In this document: in pieces, positions 34,277-42,616 of the stretch | Position numbering within the stretch: position 1 is the first letter of the stretch | Layout: every line of letters begins with the position of its first letter | Source of the DNA: Pseudomonadales bacterium | GTDB taxonomy: Bacteria; Pseudomonadota; Gammaproteobacteria; Pseudomonadales; Pseudohongiellaceae | Direction: 5' to 3' | DNA: 64,000 nt | NCBI GenBank assembly: GCA_024234365.1 | Contig: JACKOK010000001.1 | Location: 124,001-188,000, forward strand | The notes under the pieces: model-generated | What the model saw: only the letters and a program-made list of their open reading frames with translations | Database searches by the model: none | What the model was told of the DNA's origin: nothing | Translations under genes and position numbers: made by a program

Positions 34277-35251
34277 ATGCTTGTTCCCTATCCCGAAATC
34301 AAACCTTACGCGACCCATCGTTTGCGGGTGTCCGACCTGCACGATCTCTATCTGGAAGAGTCCGGCAACCCCGAGGGAATTCCCGCCCTGTTTGTGCACG
34401 GTGGCCCCGGTGGTGGCACCGACAGCAGCAGCCGGCGTTTCTTCGACCCCGAGCGTTATCGCATCATTGTGTTCGATCAGCGTGGGGCCGGGCGCAGCAC
34501 TCCCCATGCGGAGCTGGAAGACAACCATACGATGGCGCTGGTGTCCGATATGGAGGCCATCCGCGAGTTTCTGAAAATCGAGCGCTGGATGCTGTTTGGC
34601 GGTTCCTGGGGTTCCACGCTCAGCCTGGTGTATGCACAGACACATCCCGAACGTGTGCTGGGCATGGTGCTCAGAGGCATCTTTCTGTGTCGCCGGGAGG
34701 ATTTGCAGTGGTTCTACCAGGAGGGGGCCAGCCGGATCTTTCCCGATCACTGGGAAGAGTATTACCAGCATATTCCCGAGAATGAACGTCACGACATGAT
34801 TGCCGCCTATTACCGTCGTCTGACGGGGCAGGATGAAATCGCCCGCATGGCGGCTGCCAAGATCTGGTCCAACTGGGAGGGGGTATGCTCCACGCTGCGC
34901 CCTAACCCGCATATCGTGGAGCATTTTGTCGACCCGCATATCGCCATCGCCATGGCGCGGATCGAGGCGCATTATTTCATGAACAGAATTTTCCTCGATG
35001 AAAACCAGATTCTGCGCAATGCCGATCGTCTGGCGGGTATTCCCGGCATCATCGTGCATGGGCGTTACGATGTGGTGTGTCCTCTGGACAACGCAACCGC
35101 GCTGCACCAGCGCTGGCCGGATTCGGAGCTCTACATCATTCGCGATGCCGGGCATTCCGCTCACGAGCCGGGCAATACGGATGCGCTGATTCGGGCCACC
35201 ATGGAAATGGCAGACCTGATTGACAGCGATGATGAGGAAGATAAGGGCTGA
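34277..35251 (+). CDS. pip: Proline iminopeptidase
   Basis: The 324-residue alpha/beta hydrolase of family S33 removes N-terminal proline from peptides. It has the oxyanion HGGPGGGT motif (about 41-48), DQRGAGRSTPH, the nucleophile elbow GGSWGS (near 110), and the acid and base in GRYDVVCP and DAGHSAHEPG. The cap domain is of normal size. It starts 92 bp after typA and ends 4 bp before dtd. Confidence 0.95.
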   Translation: MLVPYPEIKPYATHRLRVSDLHDLYLEESGNPEGIPALFVHGGPGGGTDSSSRRFFDPERYRIIVFDQRGAGRSTPHAELEDNHTMALVSDMEAIREFLKIERWMLFGGSWGSTLSLVYAQTHPERVLGMVLRGIFLCRREDLQWFYQEGASRIFPDHWEEYYQHIPENERHDMIAAYYRRLTGQDEIARMAAAKIWSNWEGVCSTLRPNPHIVEHFVDPHIAIAMARIEAHYFMNRIFLDENQILRNADRLAGIPGIIVHGRYDVVCPLDNATALHQRWPDSELYIIRDAGHSAHEPGNTDALIRATMEMADLIDSDDEEDKG

Positions 35252-35255
35252 GGCG

Positions 35256-35696
35256 GTGATTGCGTTGTTGCAGCGGGTCAACTGGGCCCATATTCATATT
35301 GACGGGCAGCAGACGGCGAAAATTGGTCGTGGCCTGCTGGTATTGCTCGGAATCGAGCGTGAGGATGACCCCGCCAAGGCCGACCGTCTGTTGCAGAAAC
35401 TGCTCAACTACCGCGTGTTTCCCGATGCAGAAGGGCGCATGAACTGCTCGTTGCGGGATATTCAGGGAGACCTGCTGCTGGTATCGCAATTCACGCTGGC
35501 AGCAACAACAGACAAGGGGACGCGCCCGGGGTTTTCCACCGCCATGGCTCCGGAGCCGGCAGAAGCCTTGTACGACTATATGGTGGCGCAGGCGGCAAAG
35601 GAACCCTTGACCCTGGCGACAGGCAGCTTTGGTGCCGACATGAAGGTGTCCCTGGAGAACGATGGGCCGGTGACCTTTTCCCTGCGCGTGAGCTGA
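35256..35696 (+). CDS. dtd: D-aminoacyl-tRNA deacylase
   Basis: The 146-residue enzyme clears D-amino acids (and glycine from tRNA-Ala) mischarged on tRNA. It shows the SQFTLAATTDKGTRPGF motif and the NDGPVTF (Gly-cisPro-type) motif of the active site. The start is GTG at 35256, which yields the standard opening (IALLQRV) and has AAGGG eight bases upstream; an ATG in pip at 35220 is in frame but poorly placed. E. coli Dtd is 145 residues. Confidence 0.96.
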   Translation: MIALLQRVNWAHIHIDGQQTAKIGRGLLVLLGIEREDDPAKADRLLQKLLNYRVFPDAEGRMNCSLRDIQGDLLLVSQFTLAATTDKGTRPGFSTAMAPEPAEALYDYMVAQAAKEPLTLATGSFGADMKVSLENDGPVTFSLRVS

Positions 35697-35720
35697 TTCC
35701 GCGAACACATGCACTGCGCC

Positions 35721-35856
35721 GTAGGAGTCAGCCCTGCTGACGATAAAGAGAAGAACTCGGAGTGGATTCAATCGCCTGCAAGGCAGGCTCCTACATGTGT
35801 TGCCCCTGGGCGATGAAGCTTGGTGTGCTTTTGTAGGAGCCAGCCCTGCTGGCGAT
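35721..35856. repeat. REP cluster (three copies)
   Basis: Three copies of a REP-like unit around GTAGGAGYCAGCCCTGCTGRCGAT: direct at 35721-35743, inverted at 35771-35794, direct at 35833-35856. This is the BIME-type arrangement common between convergent genes in Pseudomonas relatives, here between dtd and tatC. Confidence 0.8.
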
Positions 35857-35865
35857 GGAATCAAT

Positions 35866-36639
35866 TTATTCCGAAGAGGACGCAGACTCCTCCGGAGTAC
35901 TCTGCTTTCTGCGGATAAAACGCCCGGCAAAAATCCCCAGCTCAAACAACGCCCACATCGGCAGGGCCAGCATCGACTGCGTGAAGGGGTCGGGTGGCGT
36001 CAGCAGCATGCCGATGACAAAACATCCCACCACCACATAGGGCCGTTTGGCACTGAGGTCGTCCGGTTCCACGATGCCGGCCCAGATCAGCAGAAACACC
36101 GCGATGGGAATTTCGAAGGCAAGGCCAAAAGCAAAAAAGATTGCCAGGGCAAAGCTCAGGAAGCTGTTGATGTCCGGTGTAACCATGATGCCTTCCGGAG
36201 CCACCGACACAAAGAAAGCGAACACGAAACCGAACAGCACATAGTAGGCAAAGGCAATGCCGGCGTAGAACAGCAGCACGCTGGAGATGAACAGGGGAAT
36301 CGCCAGTGCCTTTTCGCTCTGGTAGAGCCCGGGGGCGATGAAGGACCATAGCTGGTACAGAATATAGGGCGCGGCCAGAAACAGGGAAACATAGAAGGTC
36401 AGTTTGAAGGGCGCAAAAAAGGGCGACGTGGGGTCGATGGCAATCATGCCCATGTTTTCCGGCAATACCTCAAGCAGCGGGCTGGCAACGAAGGTATAGA
36501 TGTCGTTGGAAAAATAAAACAGGCTGAGGAACAGCAGCAGAATAGCCAGTATGGACTTGAGGATGCGATCACGCAGTTCGATCAGGTGATCGACAATGGT
36601 GAGCTCTTCACTGCTCTCGGGGTTTGTCTTCTCGCTCAT
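35866..36639 (-). CDS. tatC: Sec-independent translocase subunit TatC
   Basis: The 257-residue protein has six membrane spans and a conserved N-terminal cytoplasmic start with DHLIELRDRI, the region that with TatB recognises twin-arginine signals. Other signature segments are FYVSLFLAAPYILYQLWSFIAPGLY and FGLAFEIPI. It ends with an acidic Ser/Glu tail. It overlaps tatB by 4 bp. A likely client in this window is the multicopper oxidase with a twin-arginine signal at 2.7 kb. Confidence 0.97.
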   Translation of the reverse strand: MSEKTNPESSEELTIVDHLIELRDRILKSILAILLLFLSLFYFSNDIYTFVASPLLEVLPENMGMIAIDPTSPFFAPFKLTFYVSLFLAAPYILYQLWSFIAPGLYQSEKALAIPLFISSVLLFYAGIAFAYYVLFGFVFAFFVSVAPEGIMVTPDINSFLSFALAIFFAFGLAFEIPIAVFLLIWAGIVEPDDLSAKRPYVVVGCFVIGMLLTPPDPFTQSMLALPMWALFELGIFAGRFIRRKQSTPEESASSSE

Positions 36640-37253
36640 GACCTGCGTCCGGAATCCGTCTCGTCGTCGAGAGAACTGGTCGGCTGGAAGTGGCGACCGG
36701 TAACCCGCACAGTGCCCGATGGTGGGTTGTTGTAGAAATCTTCCACCGGAGCAGCGGGCTCTACGGCGCTATTCTCTGCAGGGGCTTCGTCTGCAGCCGT
36801 GTCGTCCTCAAGAGAGTCGTTTCCGGTGTCGGCCGTCTCCTCGACCTCGTCGAGACTCGCGGGGTCTGCAACCGGGGCTGCGGGCTGTTCACGGCGGGCG
36901 TTTTTCTTCTCGTCCGAGAGTGCGTCCTTCAGTTCGCTCTCTTCCTTGTCCAGCGTGGCGTTGACATCGGCATTGAGCTTGTTCACCCCTTCGCGGGTAT
37001 TCTCGATGAGCTTGTTGGCCTGTTTTTTGGTTTTTTCCAGGTCGGCAAGAATGGCTTCATTATGCAGTTGGCGGCGGATATCGTCGGCATTGATTTCCTT
37101 TTCGATCTCCGCCTTCACCTGGTTGAAGCTGCGCTTGGCGCGGCCGATCCACAGCGTGGCCGTGCGGATGGCGCCGGGAAGCCGCTCCGGCCCAATGACG
37201 ATCAGCGCCACAATGCTGATCAGCACCAGCTCCATGAAACCAATATCAAACAT
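36636..37253 (-). CDS. tatB: Tat translocase subunit TatB
   Basis: TatB is 205 residues: one N-terminal membrane helix (MFDIGFMELVLISIVALIV), the GPERLPGAIR hinge, an amphipathic helix, and a long acidic Ala/Glu/Asp-rich tail containing VEDFYNNPPSGTVRV near the end. The Glu at position 8 of the membrane helix is typical of TatB and distinguishes it from TatA. It lies between tatA (67 bp upstream) and tatC. Confidence 0.95.
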   Translation of the reverse strand: MFDIGFMELVLISIVALIVIGPERLPGAIRTATLWIGRAKRSFNQVKAEIEKEINADDIRRQLHNEAILADLEKTKKQANKLIENTREGVNKLNADVNATLDKEESELKDALSDEKKNARREQPAAPVADPASLDEVEETADTGNDSLEDDTAADEAPAENSAVEPAAPVEDFYNNPPSGTVRVTGRHFQPTSSLDDETDSGRRS

Positions 37254-37320
37254 GCGCTAATTCCGGCATCAGGTGAGTGGACAATACGGGAGGCATCCTG
37301 CGCGTGACCGGCGCAGGGGT

Positions 37321-37542
37321 TTACTCTTTCGGTTCGCTCTTCTCGGACTTCATGCTGGAGTCTTCGCCCGCTTGCTTGTCGTCGCCTGCGCCGTTCTCGT
37401 CATCTTTCATTGCGTTCTTGAAGCCCTTGAGCGCGCCGCCCAGATCGGACCCCAGATTGCGCAGCTTCTTGGTGCCAAACAGCATGACGACGATCACCAG
37501 AATGATGATCAGTTGCCAGATTCCAATTCCACCTAAACCCAT
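37321..37542 (-). CDS. tatA: Tat translocase pore subunit TatA
   Basis: The 73-residue protein starts MGLGGIGIWQLIIIL with one membrane helix, then the FGTKKLRNLGSDLGGALKGFK amphipathic helix and a charged tail. A GGAGG site precedes the ATG at 37542; the frame is open 15 codons further but without a ribosome site. TatA multimers form the transport path for folded proteins. First of tatABC and 59 bp after hisE. Confidence 0.96.
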   Translation of the reverse strand: MGLGGIGIWQLIIILVIVVMLFGTKKLRNLGSDLGGALKGFKNAMKDDENGAGDDKQAGEDSSMKSEKSEPKE

Positions 37543-37601
37543 TACCGCCTCCAATGAATTGCCTGTCGATGCCTTCGTGGCAGCCAACAGGGTCAGTGCT
37601 C

Positions 37602-37937
37602 TTATTTAGACTGTGTGCGTGCCGCTTTCTCGGCCAGGCCGGAAATGTCGAAACGTCTTCTCAGTTCTTCCAGTACATCTTCCGGCCCCAGGCTCAGGTG
37701 ACTGAGCATGACCAGACTGTGAAACCATAGATCGGCTGTTTCTTTTATGACCGCTTCCTTGTCATCCCCATTGGGATGATCTTTGGCTGCGATGATGGTT
37801 TCAGTTGCCTCTTCGCCGACCTTCTCCAGTATCTTGTTCAGGCCCTTGTGGTGCAGGCTGGCCACATAGGATGTGGCCGGGTCAGCCGCCTTGCGTGCTT
37901 CCAGAATACGCCCGAGTTCTTTCAGTACATCACTCAT
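37602..37937 (-). CDS. hisE: Phosphoribosyl-ATP pyrophosphatase
   Basis: The 111-residue all-helical MazG-like enzyme hydrolyses phosphoribosyl-ATP in the second histidine step. Metal-binding acidic helices are visible in KVGEEATETIIAAK and KEAVIKETADLWFH. The ATG at 37937 (MSDVLKELGRILEARK) is preferred over a TTG two codons earlier. It is a stand-alone gene rather than the hisIE fusion of enterobacteria, and follows hisI by 20 bp. Confidence 0.96.
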   Translation of the reverse strand: MSDVLKELGRILEARKAADPATSYVASLHHKGLNKILEKVGEEATETIIAAKDHPNGDDKEAVIKETADLWFHSLVMLSHLSLGPEDVLEELRRRFDISGLAEKAARTQSK

Positions 37938-37957
37938 ATTCAACTCACAGGCAGCGC

Positions 37958-38386
37958 TCAGTGTGTGGCCTTGCCGCCGGCATAGATGATTGTCGGATCC
38001 TTGAGAACGGGATCTACTGTCTGCCAGTTGCCGTCTTCCAGTCTGCGATAGAAACAGCTTTCACGACCGGTGTGGCAGGCAATGCCGCCCAGCTGTTCCA
38101 CCAGATAGGAGATGGTATCGCCATCACAGTCCAGAAATACACCATGCAGCTTCTGGATGTGCCCGGACTCCTCCCCCTTGCGCCACAGCTTGTTGCGGGA
38201 GCGGGACCAGTAGATAGCACGACCTTCCTGAACCGCCAGCGCCAGTGCTTCCCGGTTCAGCCAGGCATGTGTCAGCACCCGCCTGCTTTGGAAGTCTTGT
38301 GTGATCACGGGAACCAGGCCTTCGCTGTTCCACTTTACCTGGTCCAGCCAGGAGGTCTGAGAGCCTGTCTTCGCTGTGTCGTTCAT
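37958..38386 (-). CDS. hisI: Phosphoribosyl-AMP cyclohydrolase
   Basis: The 142-residue enzyme opens the adenine ring in the third histidine step. The metal sites are seen in LDCDGDT (Mg) and in the cysteines of DCDGD, GGIACHTGRESCFYR (Zn). WSRSRNKLWRKGEESGH is the strongly conserved family core. It lies between ubiB (18 bp upstream) and hisE, completing with the hisBHAF cluster at 7-9.7 kb a split set of histidine genes. Confidence 0.97.
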   Translation of the reverse strand: MNDTAKTGSQTSWLDQVKWNSEGLVPVITQDFQSRRVLTHAWLNREALALAVQEGRAIYWSRSRNKLWRKGEESGHIQKLHGVFLDCDGDTISYLVEQLGGIACHTGRESCFYRRLEDGNWQTVDPVLKDPTIIYAGGKATH

Positions 38387-38404
38387 GCGCGCTAGTATGC
38401 TATG

Positions 38405-40084
38405 TCAGCGTTTAAAACACAAAAGGTAAACGGCCGCGACAGCACTGCCTGCGGCCCACAGGGGCAGGCCTGCGAGTGTTTCCCGGACTGCGGGAACAAG
38501 CGCGGTGGCGCTGAGTATCAGCAGGCAGATACCGGCATAGCGGCGCTGGCGTGCAGCGCGGTGGGTTCGTTCCTTTTCCTCGTCGAGGCGTTGCTGCAGG
38601 GTGTTCCGGATGCTGCCGAGTTGCTGTGCCTGCGTCAGCGTGTCGATCATCAACTGGGGCAGGTACGGAAGCTGCTCGATCCAGTCCGGCACATTGTCCT
38701 TGAGGGCATTGAAGAGTGTTCGTGGCTGCATGCGTCGGCGGTTCCAGTCCTCCAGGAAGGGCAGGGCCGTGGTCCACAGGTCCAGCTCCGGGTAGAGCTG
38801 GCGCCCCAGCCCTTCGACATTCAGCAGCGTTTTCTGCAGCAGCACGAGAGAGGGTTGCACCTCCATATTGAAGCGCCCGGCGGTGCGGAAGAGCTGCACC
38901 AGCAGGTAGCCGAAGGAAATATCCTTCAGCGGTTTTTCGAAAATGGGTTCGCAGACCGCACGCATGGCGGACTCGAATTCATGCACCCGGGTATCACGGG
39001 GCACCCAGCCGCATTCCACATGCAGCTCCGCAACCTTACGGTAATCGCGCTTGAAGATGGCAAGCAGATTGCGGGCGAGGTACTGCTGGTCGTCGCGGCT
39101 GAGCGAGCCGATGATGGCGCAGTCGATGGCGATGTACTGAGGGTTCTCCGGTTTGCCGGGAGCGACAAAGATATTGCCCGGGTGCATGTCGGCGTGGAAG
39201 AAGCTGTGATTGAAGACCTGGGTGAAGAATATCTCCACGCCGGTTTCCGCGAGCTTTTTCAGATTGACGCCCTGCGCCTTCAGTGTCTCGATATCGGCCA
39301 CTGGAATGCCGTAAATGCGTTCCATGACCAACATATTGGCGCGGGTATATTCCCAGTAGACGCGTGGCACATAGAGTTTGGGTGAGTACTCGAAATTGCG
39401 TCGCAACTGACTGGCATTGGCTCCTTCTGCCAGCAGATTGAGCTCGTCGAGGATGATCTTCTCATAATCGGCGACGACTTCGCGGGGACGCAGGCGCCGA
39501 CCGACCGGCACAAAGCGCTCGACCAGCCCGGCAATCCATTTCAGTACCTGGATGTCTTCGACAATCGTCTTTTCGATGCCGGGGCGGATGACCTTGATGA
39601 CGATTTCTTCGCCGCTGTGCAGCGTGGCGCAGTGCACCTGGGCCACCGAAGCTGAGGCCAGCGCCTCGGTCTCCAGTGTGGCAAAGACTTCCTGCCAGGG
39701 TTGGCCGAGGGCGGTTTCCACAATGCTCTGAATGCTGGGGGTGGAGAAGCCGGGCACTTTGTCCTGCAGGGACTGCAGTTCATCGGCCAGGGCCGGTGGC
39801 AGAAAGTCCCGGCGTGTGGACAGCAATTGCCCGAACTTGATGTAGATCGGTCCCAATTCTTCCAGTGCCATGCGCAGGCGTACTTCGGGCGGATGGCGGC
39901 GAACAGGGCTGAACGCCCAGGGCAGGCTCCACAGGCGGAAAAGTGCGCCGCTGATGCCTTTGGGGCGAATTTGCGGGGAAACCTTGTCCAGGCCGTAGCG
40001 AGCTGCGGTGTTGACGAGCTTCAGGAGTCTGGGGATGTGGGACACAGGTTTGACCTTCGCTACGCCGGGGGGCGGACCGGCCAT
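38405..40084 (-). CDS. ubiB: Ubiquinone biosynthesis kinase-like protein UbiB
   Basis: The product is an ABC1/COQ8-type atypical kinase needed for ubiquinone synthesis. The KxGQ motif (IKFGQLLSTRRDFLPP), the Ala-rich loop (ASASVAQVH), VIRPGIEKTI, HADMHPGNIF and the metal-binding IDCAIIG are present. Two C-terminal hydrophobic segments anchor it in the inner membrane. Choosing the ATG at 40084 gives 559 residues, near E. coli's 546; the frame is open 30 codons more. First in a minus-strand run ubiB-hisI-hisE-tatABC. Confidence 0.94.
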   Translation of the reverse strand: MAGPPPGVAKVKPVSHIPRLLKLVNTAARYGLDKVSPQIRPKGISGALFRLWSLPWAFSPVRRHPPEVRLRMALEELGPIYIKFGQLLSTRRDFLPPALADELQSLQDKVPGFSTPSIQSIVETALGQPWQEVFATLETEALASASVAQVHCATLHSGEEIVIKVIRPGIEKTIVEDIQVLKWIAGLVERFVPVGRRLRPREVVADYEKIILDELNLLAEGANASQLRRNFEYSPKLYVPRVYWEYTRANMLVMERIYGIPVADIETLKAQGVNLKKLAETGVEIFFTQVFNHSFFHADMHPGNIFVAPGKPENPQYIAIDCAIIGSLSRDDQQYLARNLLAIFKRDYRKVAELHVECGWVPRDTRVHEFESAMRAVCEPIFEKPLKDISFGYLLVQLFRTAGRFNMEVQPSLVLLQKTLLNVEGLGRQLYPELDLWTTALPFLEDWNRRRMQPRTLFNALKDNVPDWIEQLPYLPQLMIDTLTQAQQLGSIRNTLQQRLDEEKERTHRAARQRRYAGICLLILSATALVPAVRETLAGLPLWAAGSAVAAVYLLCFKR

Positions 40085-40201
40085 GGAATGCCGGAGCTTT
40101 TGTTTAAATATCAGCAGTTTAGATTTGAATCCGCAAGGGCTGGCAAAGATAGCACTTAGTGGCAGTCTCGACAAGGCTTGTCACCTCGTCCGGAGAGGGG
40201 T

Positions 40202-41026
40202 TCAGGTGCGCAGCAGCTCCAGTTCCAGCGCCCGGAGCAGCAGGCGCAGACTCAGCGAGGGAATCTCCTGCTCGGGAAATTGCTCCGCCAGTTGCACACA
40301 GATTTCAGCAAAAGGCTGATTGTCCTGCACGGAGCGCAGGAACACTGAAAATTCCGGGCGGATACGCTGGAACTGCATGCGCTGCTTCTGGCGGAAGACG
40401 AGATAGTTCGGCAGTGCCGTGTCTGGTATGGACTGCAGGGCTTGGATGCCGAATTCGGCGGCACCCGGCTCACCTGCGGCATCGCGATAGTTCTGCATCT
40501 GTTGCCAGTAGTGTTCCAGGTCGAAACGGCTGTTCATCAGCGTCCAGTCCAGCCCGGCTCGCCAGCGCGTGGCGGGCCAGTCCTTCTGGGGCAGAGCCTG
40601 CAACTGCGTCAAGGTGTAGGGTATCTCGTCCGCCTGGTCGAACAGTTGACCCAGCAGGGTTTCAAGCTGTGCGATGTCGGCAAGGGAGGGAAGTTTGCTG
40701 AAGCTCGGGTGCTGGCGGATAAATTCGGCCAGATGTTCGCCAACGCGGTGAATGGGGCCGCTGCGCGGAGGGTGGGCACCCATATAGGCCAGCCAGAGCT
40801 TTGTGTACAGCTCTCGTCCCAGGGTGTTGAACAACACGGGAAACAGCGCGCTGGAGACCTCAACGAGGCGCTGGTGGTAGGCGTTGTTGTAGATCGCCAG
40901 GGCCTCTGCCTGGCTGATATGCGTGTGCGGTGCCAGCATACTGGCGATGGCTTCGGCATCCAGGTTGAGATCCTGCGGGTGATTGATCCAGCTCCAGAAG
41001 CGTTCCTGTTCCTCTTCCCAGCTCAT
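40202..41026 (-). CDS. bufC: Bufferin biosynthesis partner BufC (DUF2063 / HvfC-like)
   Basis: The 274-residue protein is of the HvfC/BufC (formerly DUF2063) family: an N-terminal helical domain with LAIYNNAYHQRLVEVSSALFPVLFNTLG and AYMGAHPPRS typical of the family, and a less conserved second half. It is thought to bring the precursor peptide to the MNIO enzyme. The ATG overlaps the bufB stop by 4 bp (ATGA), so the two are made together. It ends the bufABC unit, 117 bp before ubiB. The old annotation as DNA-binding has no support here. Confidence 0.85.
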   Translation of the reverse strand: MSWEEEQERFWSWINHPQDLNLDAEAIASMLAPHTHISQAEALAIYNNAYHQRLVEVSSALFPVLFNTLGRELYTKLWLAYMGAHPPRSGPIHRVGEHLAEFIRQHPSFSKLPSLADIAQLETLLGQLFDQADEIPYTLTQLQALPQKDWPATRWRAGLDWTLMNSRFDLEHYWQQMQNYRDAAGEPGAAEFGIQALQSIPDTALPNYLVFRQKQRMQFQRIRPEFSVFLRSVQDNQPFAEICVQLAEQFPEQEIPSLSLRLLLRALELELLRT

Positions 41027-41868
41027 GGGGCACTGGCTCTGGCGGGTGCGTTTGCCGTGCCAAGTACGCGCTCCTGTATCTGGCGGGCCTGTTGCAGCTC
41101 TGCCTCCAGCTCGGGAAACGGCGGGATGTGATCATCTCTCTCCAGCAGGGTTGCCACGGGGCCGAAGCGGCTGCAGGCGTGTTCATACAGGCGCCAGACT
41201 GCGTCGCAGACCGGGTGGTCGTGGGTGTCGATGAGATGGCTGGTGTTGTCGGTGTGACCGGCCAGATGAAACTGCCGGATGGCCCGTGGGTTCAGTGCAT
41301 CGATATAGGCATGGGGGTCGCCGCCCGTATTGAAGGTGGAGACATAGACATTGTTCACATCGAGCAGGATTTCACAGCCGGTACGCGCCACCAGGGCGTT
41401 CAGAAAGTCCGGTTCGGTCATGGTGCTGGAGCGGAAACTGACATAGACCGCCGGGTTTTCCAGCACGATGATCTGGCCCAGATAGTCCTGAATCTGTTCG
41501 ATCTTGTCACTGCACTGCTGCAGGGTCTGTGCCTGATAGGAAATCGGCAGCAGGTCGTGGGAGGTGCGGCCATGCAGGCCGGTCCAGCAAAGATGGTCGG
41601 AAACCCAGGCCGGTTCGCATTCGCGTATGAGGGCCTTGAGCTGGCGCAGGTAATCCAGATCCGGTGCTTCATTGGTGCCGATGTTGAAAGACAGGCCGTG
41701 AAGCACAACCGGGTAGTGTTCACGCACGGCGCGCAGAATGGCACGGGGGCGCCCGCCGGGAGCGAGGTAGTTTTCGCTGATCAGTTCAAACCAGTCAACG
41801 CCGGCCGGGCGCTGGCTCAGCACATGCTCGTAATGCACACTGCGCAGACCCAGGCCAAAGCCAAGCAT
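41023..41868 (-). CDS. bufB: MNIO (DUF692) peptide-modifying oxygenase BufB
   Basis: The 281-residue TIM barrel belongs to the multinuclear non-heme iron oxidative enzymes. Likely iron ligands are in VVLHGLSFNIG, VSDHLCW, VLENPAVYVSF, LLDVNNVYVS, FHLAGHTDN and HDHPV. Relatives convert cysteines of a small precursor to oxazolone/thiooxazole-type groups that bind copper. The start at 41868 (MLGFGLGLRSVHYEHVL) is the family's; the frame is open 18 codons more. It follows the Cys-rich precursor gene by 14 bp and overlaps bufC by 4 bp, the standard bufferin order. Confidence 0.92.
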   Translation of the reverse strand: MLGFGLGLRSVHYEHVLSQRPAGVDWFELISENYLAPGGRPRAILRAVREHYPVVLHGLSFNIGTNEAPDLDYLRQLKALIRECEPAWVSDHLCWTGLHGRTSHDLLPISYQAQTLQQCSDKIEQIQDYLGQIIVLENPAVYVSFRSSTMTEPDFLNALVARTGCEILLDVNNVYVSTFNTGGDPHAYIDALNPRAIRQFHLAGHTDNTSHLIDTHDHPVCDAVWRLYEHACSRFGPVATLLERDDHIPPFPELEAELQQARQIQERVLGTANAPARASAP

Positions 41869-41882
41869 GGAGCCTCCGTGGC

Positions 41883-42398
41883 TCAGAGTTCGGAGATCAG
41901 ATTGCCGCCGAGCTTGCTGCACAGCTGCTCGGACAGGCTCATGTCACCCGTGGCAATGGCGACAAAACCAATGCCGTGGCAGCTGTTCTTGCCGGCACAG
42001 TTGTCGTTTCCGTTGCCCTTGCAGGCGCTGAAGGTGTTGCAGCTGAACAGGTCATTGCAATAAGCCACCTGCACGCCTTCGGCAACAGGGGCATGAGGAA
42101 TGTCGGCAACGCTGCCGACCTCTGTGCCTCCGAGCTTGTCGCAGAAGCTCTTGGAGACCATGGCGTGACCGCTGGCAAAGGAGACAAAGCCAGTGTCTGC
42201 GGAGCTGTTCTTGCCGGCACCAGCGCTGTTGCCGAAGCCTTTGCAGGCGCTTTGCCCGGCGCCGGCCAGGCCTTGGCACTGGCTGATTTTAACCGGTGTT
42301 GCCACTTCCTCTGCCTGGGTGGCTCCGGACAGGGCGGTGGTGGCCATCAACAACGCGGCTGCGGATGAGGCGATCCTGATGCCGTCACGGGTTTTCAT
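41883..42398 (-). CDS. bufA: Bufferin-type Cys-rich precursor with two tandem cores
   Basis: The 171-residue exported protein has a signal peptide ending near TQA|EE (residues 27-30) and nine later cysteines (41, 52, 86, 114, 120, 126, 134, 140, 160). Residues 50-95 and 124-169 align without gaps at a 74-residue offset: SACKG, then K-N-S, GFV, then CxKLGG. The second copy carries Cys134 and Cys140, which are Gly60 and Ser66 in the first; Cys52/126 and Cys86/160 pair up. Its neighbours are the MNIO enzyme and its partner, so the product is expected to be modified at cysteines and to sequester copper in the periplasm. AGGAG lies eight bases before the ATG. The duplicated core is unusual; most relatives have one. 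Confidence 0.85.
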   Translation of the reverse strand: MKTRDGIRIASSAAALLMATTALSGATQAEEVATPVKISQCQGLAGAGQSACKGFGNSAGAGKNSSADTGFVSFASGHAMVSKSFCDKLGGTEVGSVADIPHAPVAEGVQVAYCNDLFSCNTFSACKGNGNDNCAGKNSCHGIGFVAIATGDMSLSEQLCSKLGGNLISEL

Positions 42399-42456
42399 AG
42401 TCGTTTCTCCTGAATGAGGGGCGCCGCCGCTTGCGGGCGAATGCAATGCTACGCCA

Positions 42457-42484
42457 ATTATCCTGCTCTGCCGGGTGAAAACAA
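42457..42484 (-). promoter_or_regulatory. Candidate promoter of bufABC
   Basis: On the minus strand TTGTTT and GATAAT boxes are 16 bp apart, ending 58 bp before the bufA start. Many bufferin operons use an ECF sigma factor; no such gene is in the window and this looks like a housekeeping promoter. Confidence 0.5.
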
Positions 42485-42616
42485 GCCGGTGCGACACTTT
42501 GCCACAAGGGGTGCTGAACTCCCGGGTATTCCTGAATGGGGATATTACGCCTTCTTTCCTGTACGGGGCATGAACGTCAGGATGTTAGCGTTTCGGGTAC
42601 GCAGTGAAGGTGGCTG

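Noticed and set aside
35697..35865. Reading the repeats before tatC as a CRISPR remnant
   Set aside because: Copies alternate in orientation and are unevenly spaced, as in REP/BIME elements.
40202..41026. Calling the DUF2063 gene a DNA-binding regulator
   Set aside because: No helix-turn-helix is seen; its overlap with the MNIO gene and the adjacent precursor fit BufC.
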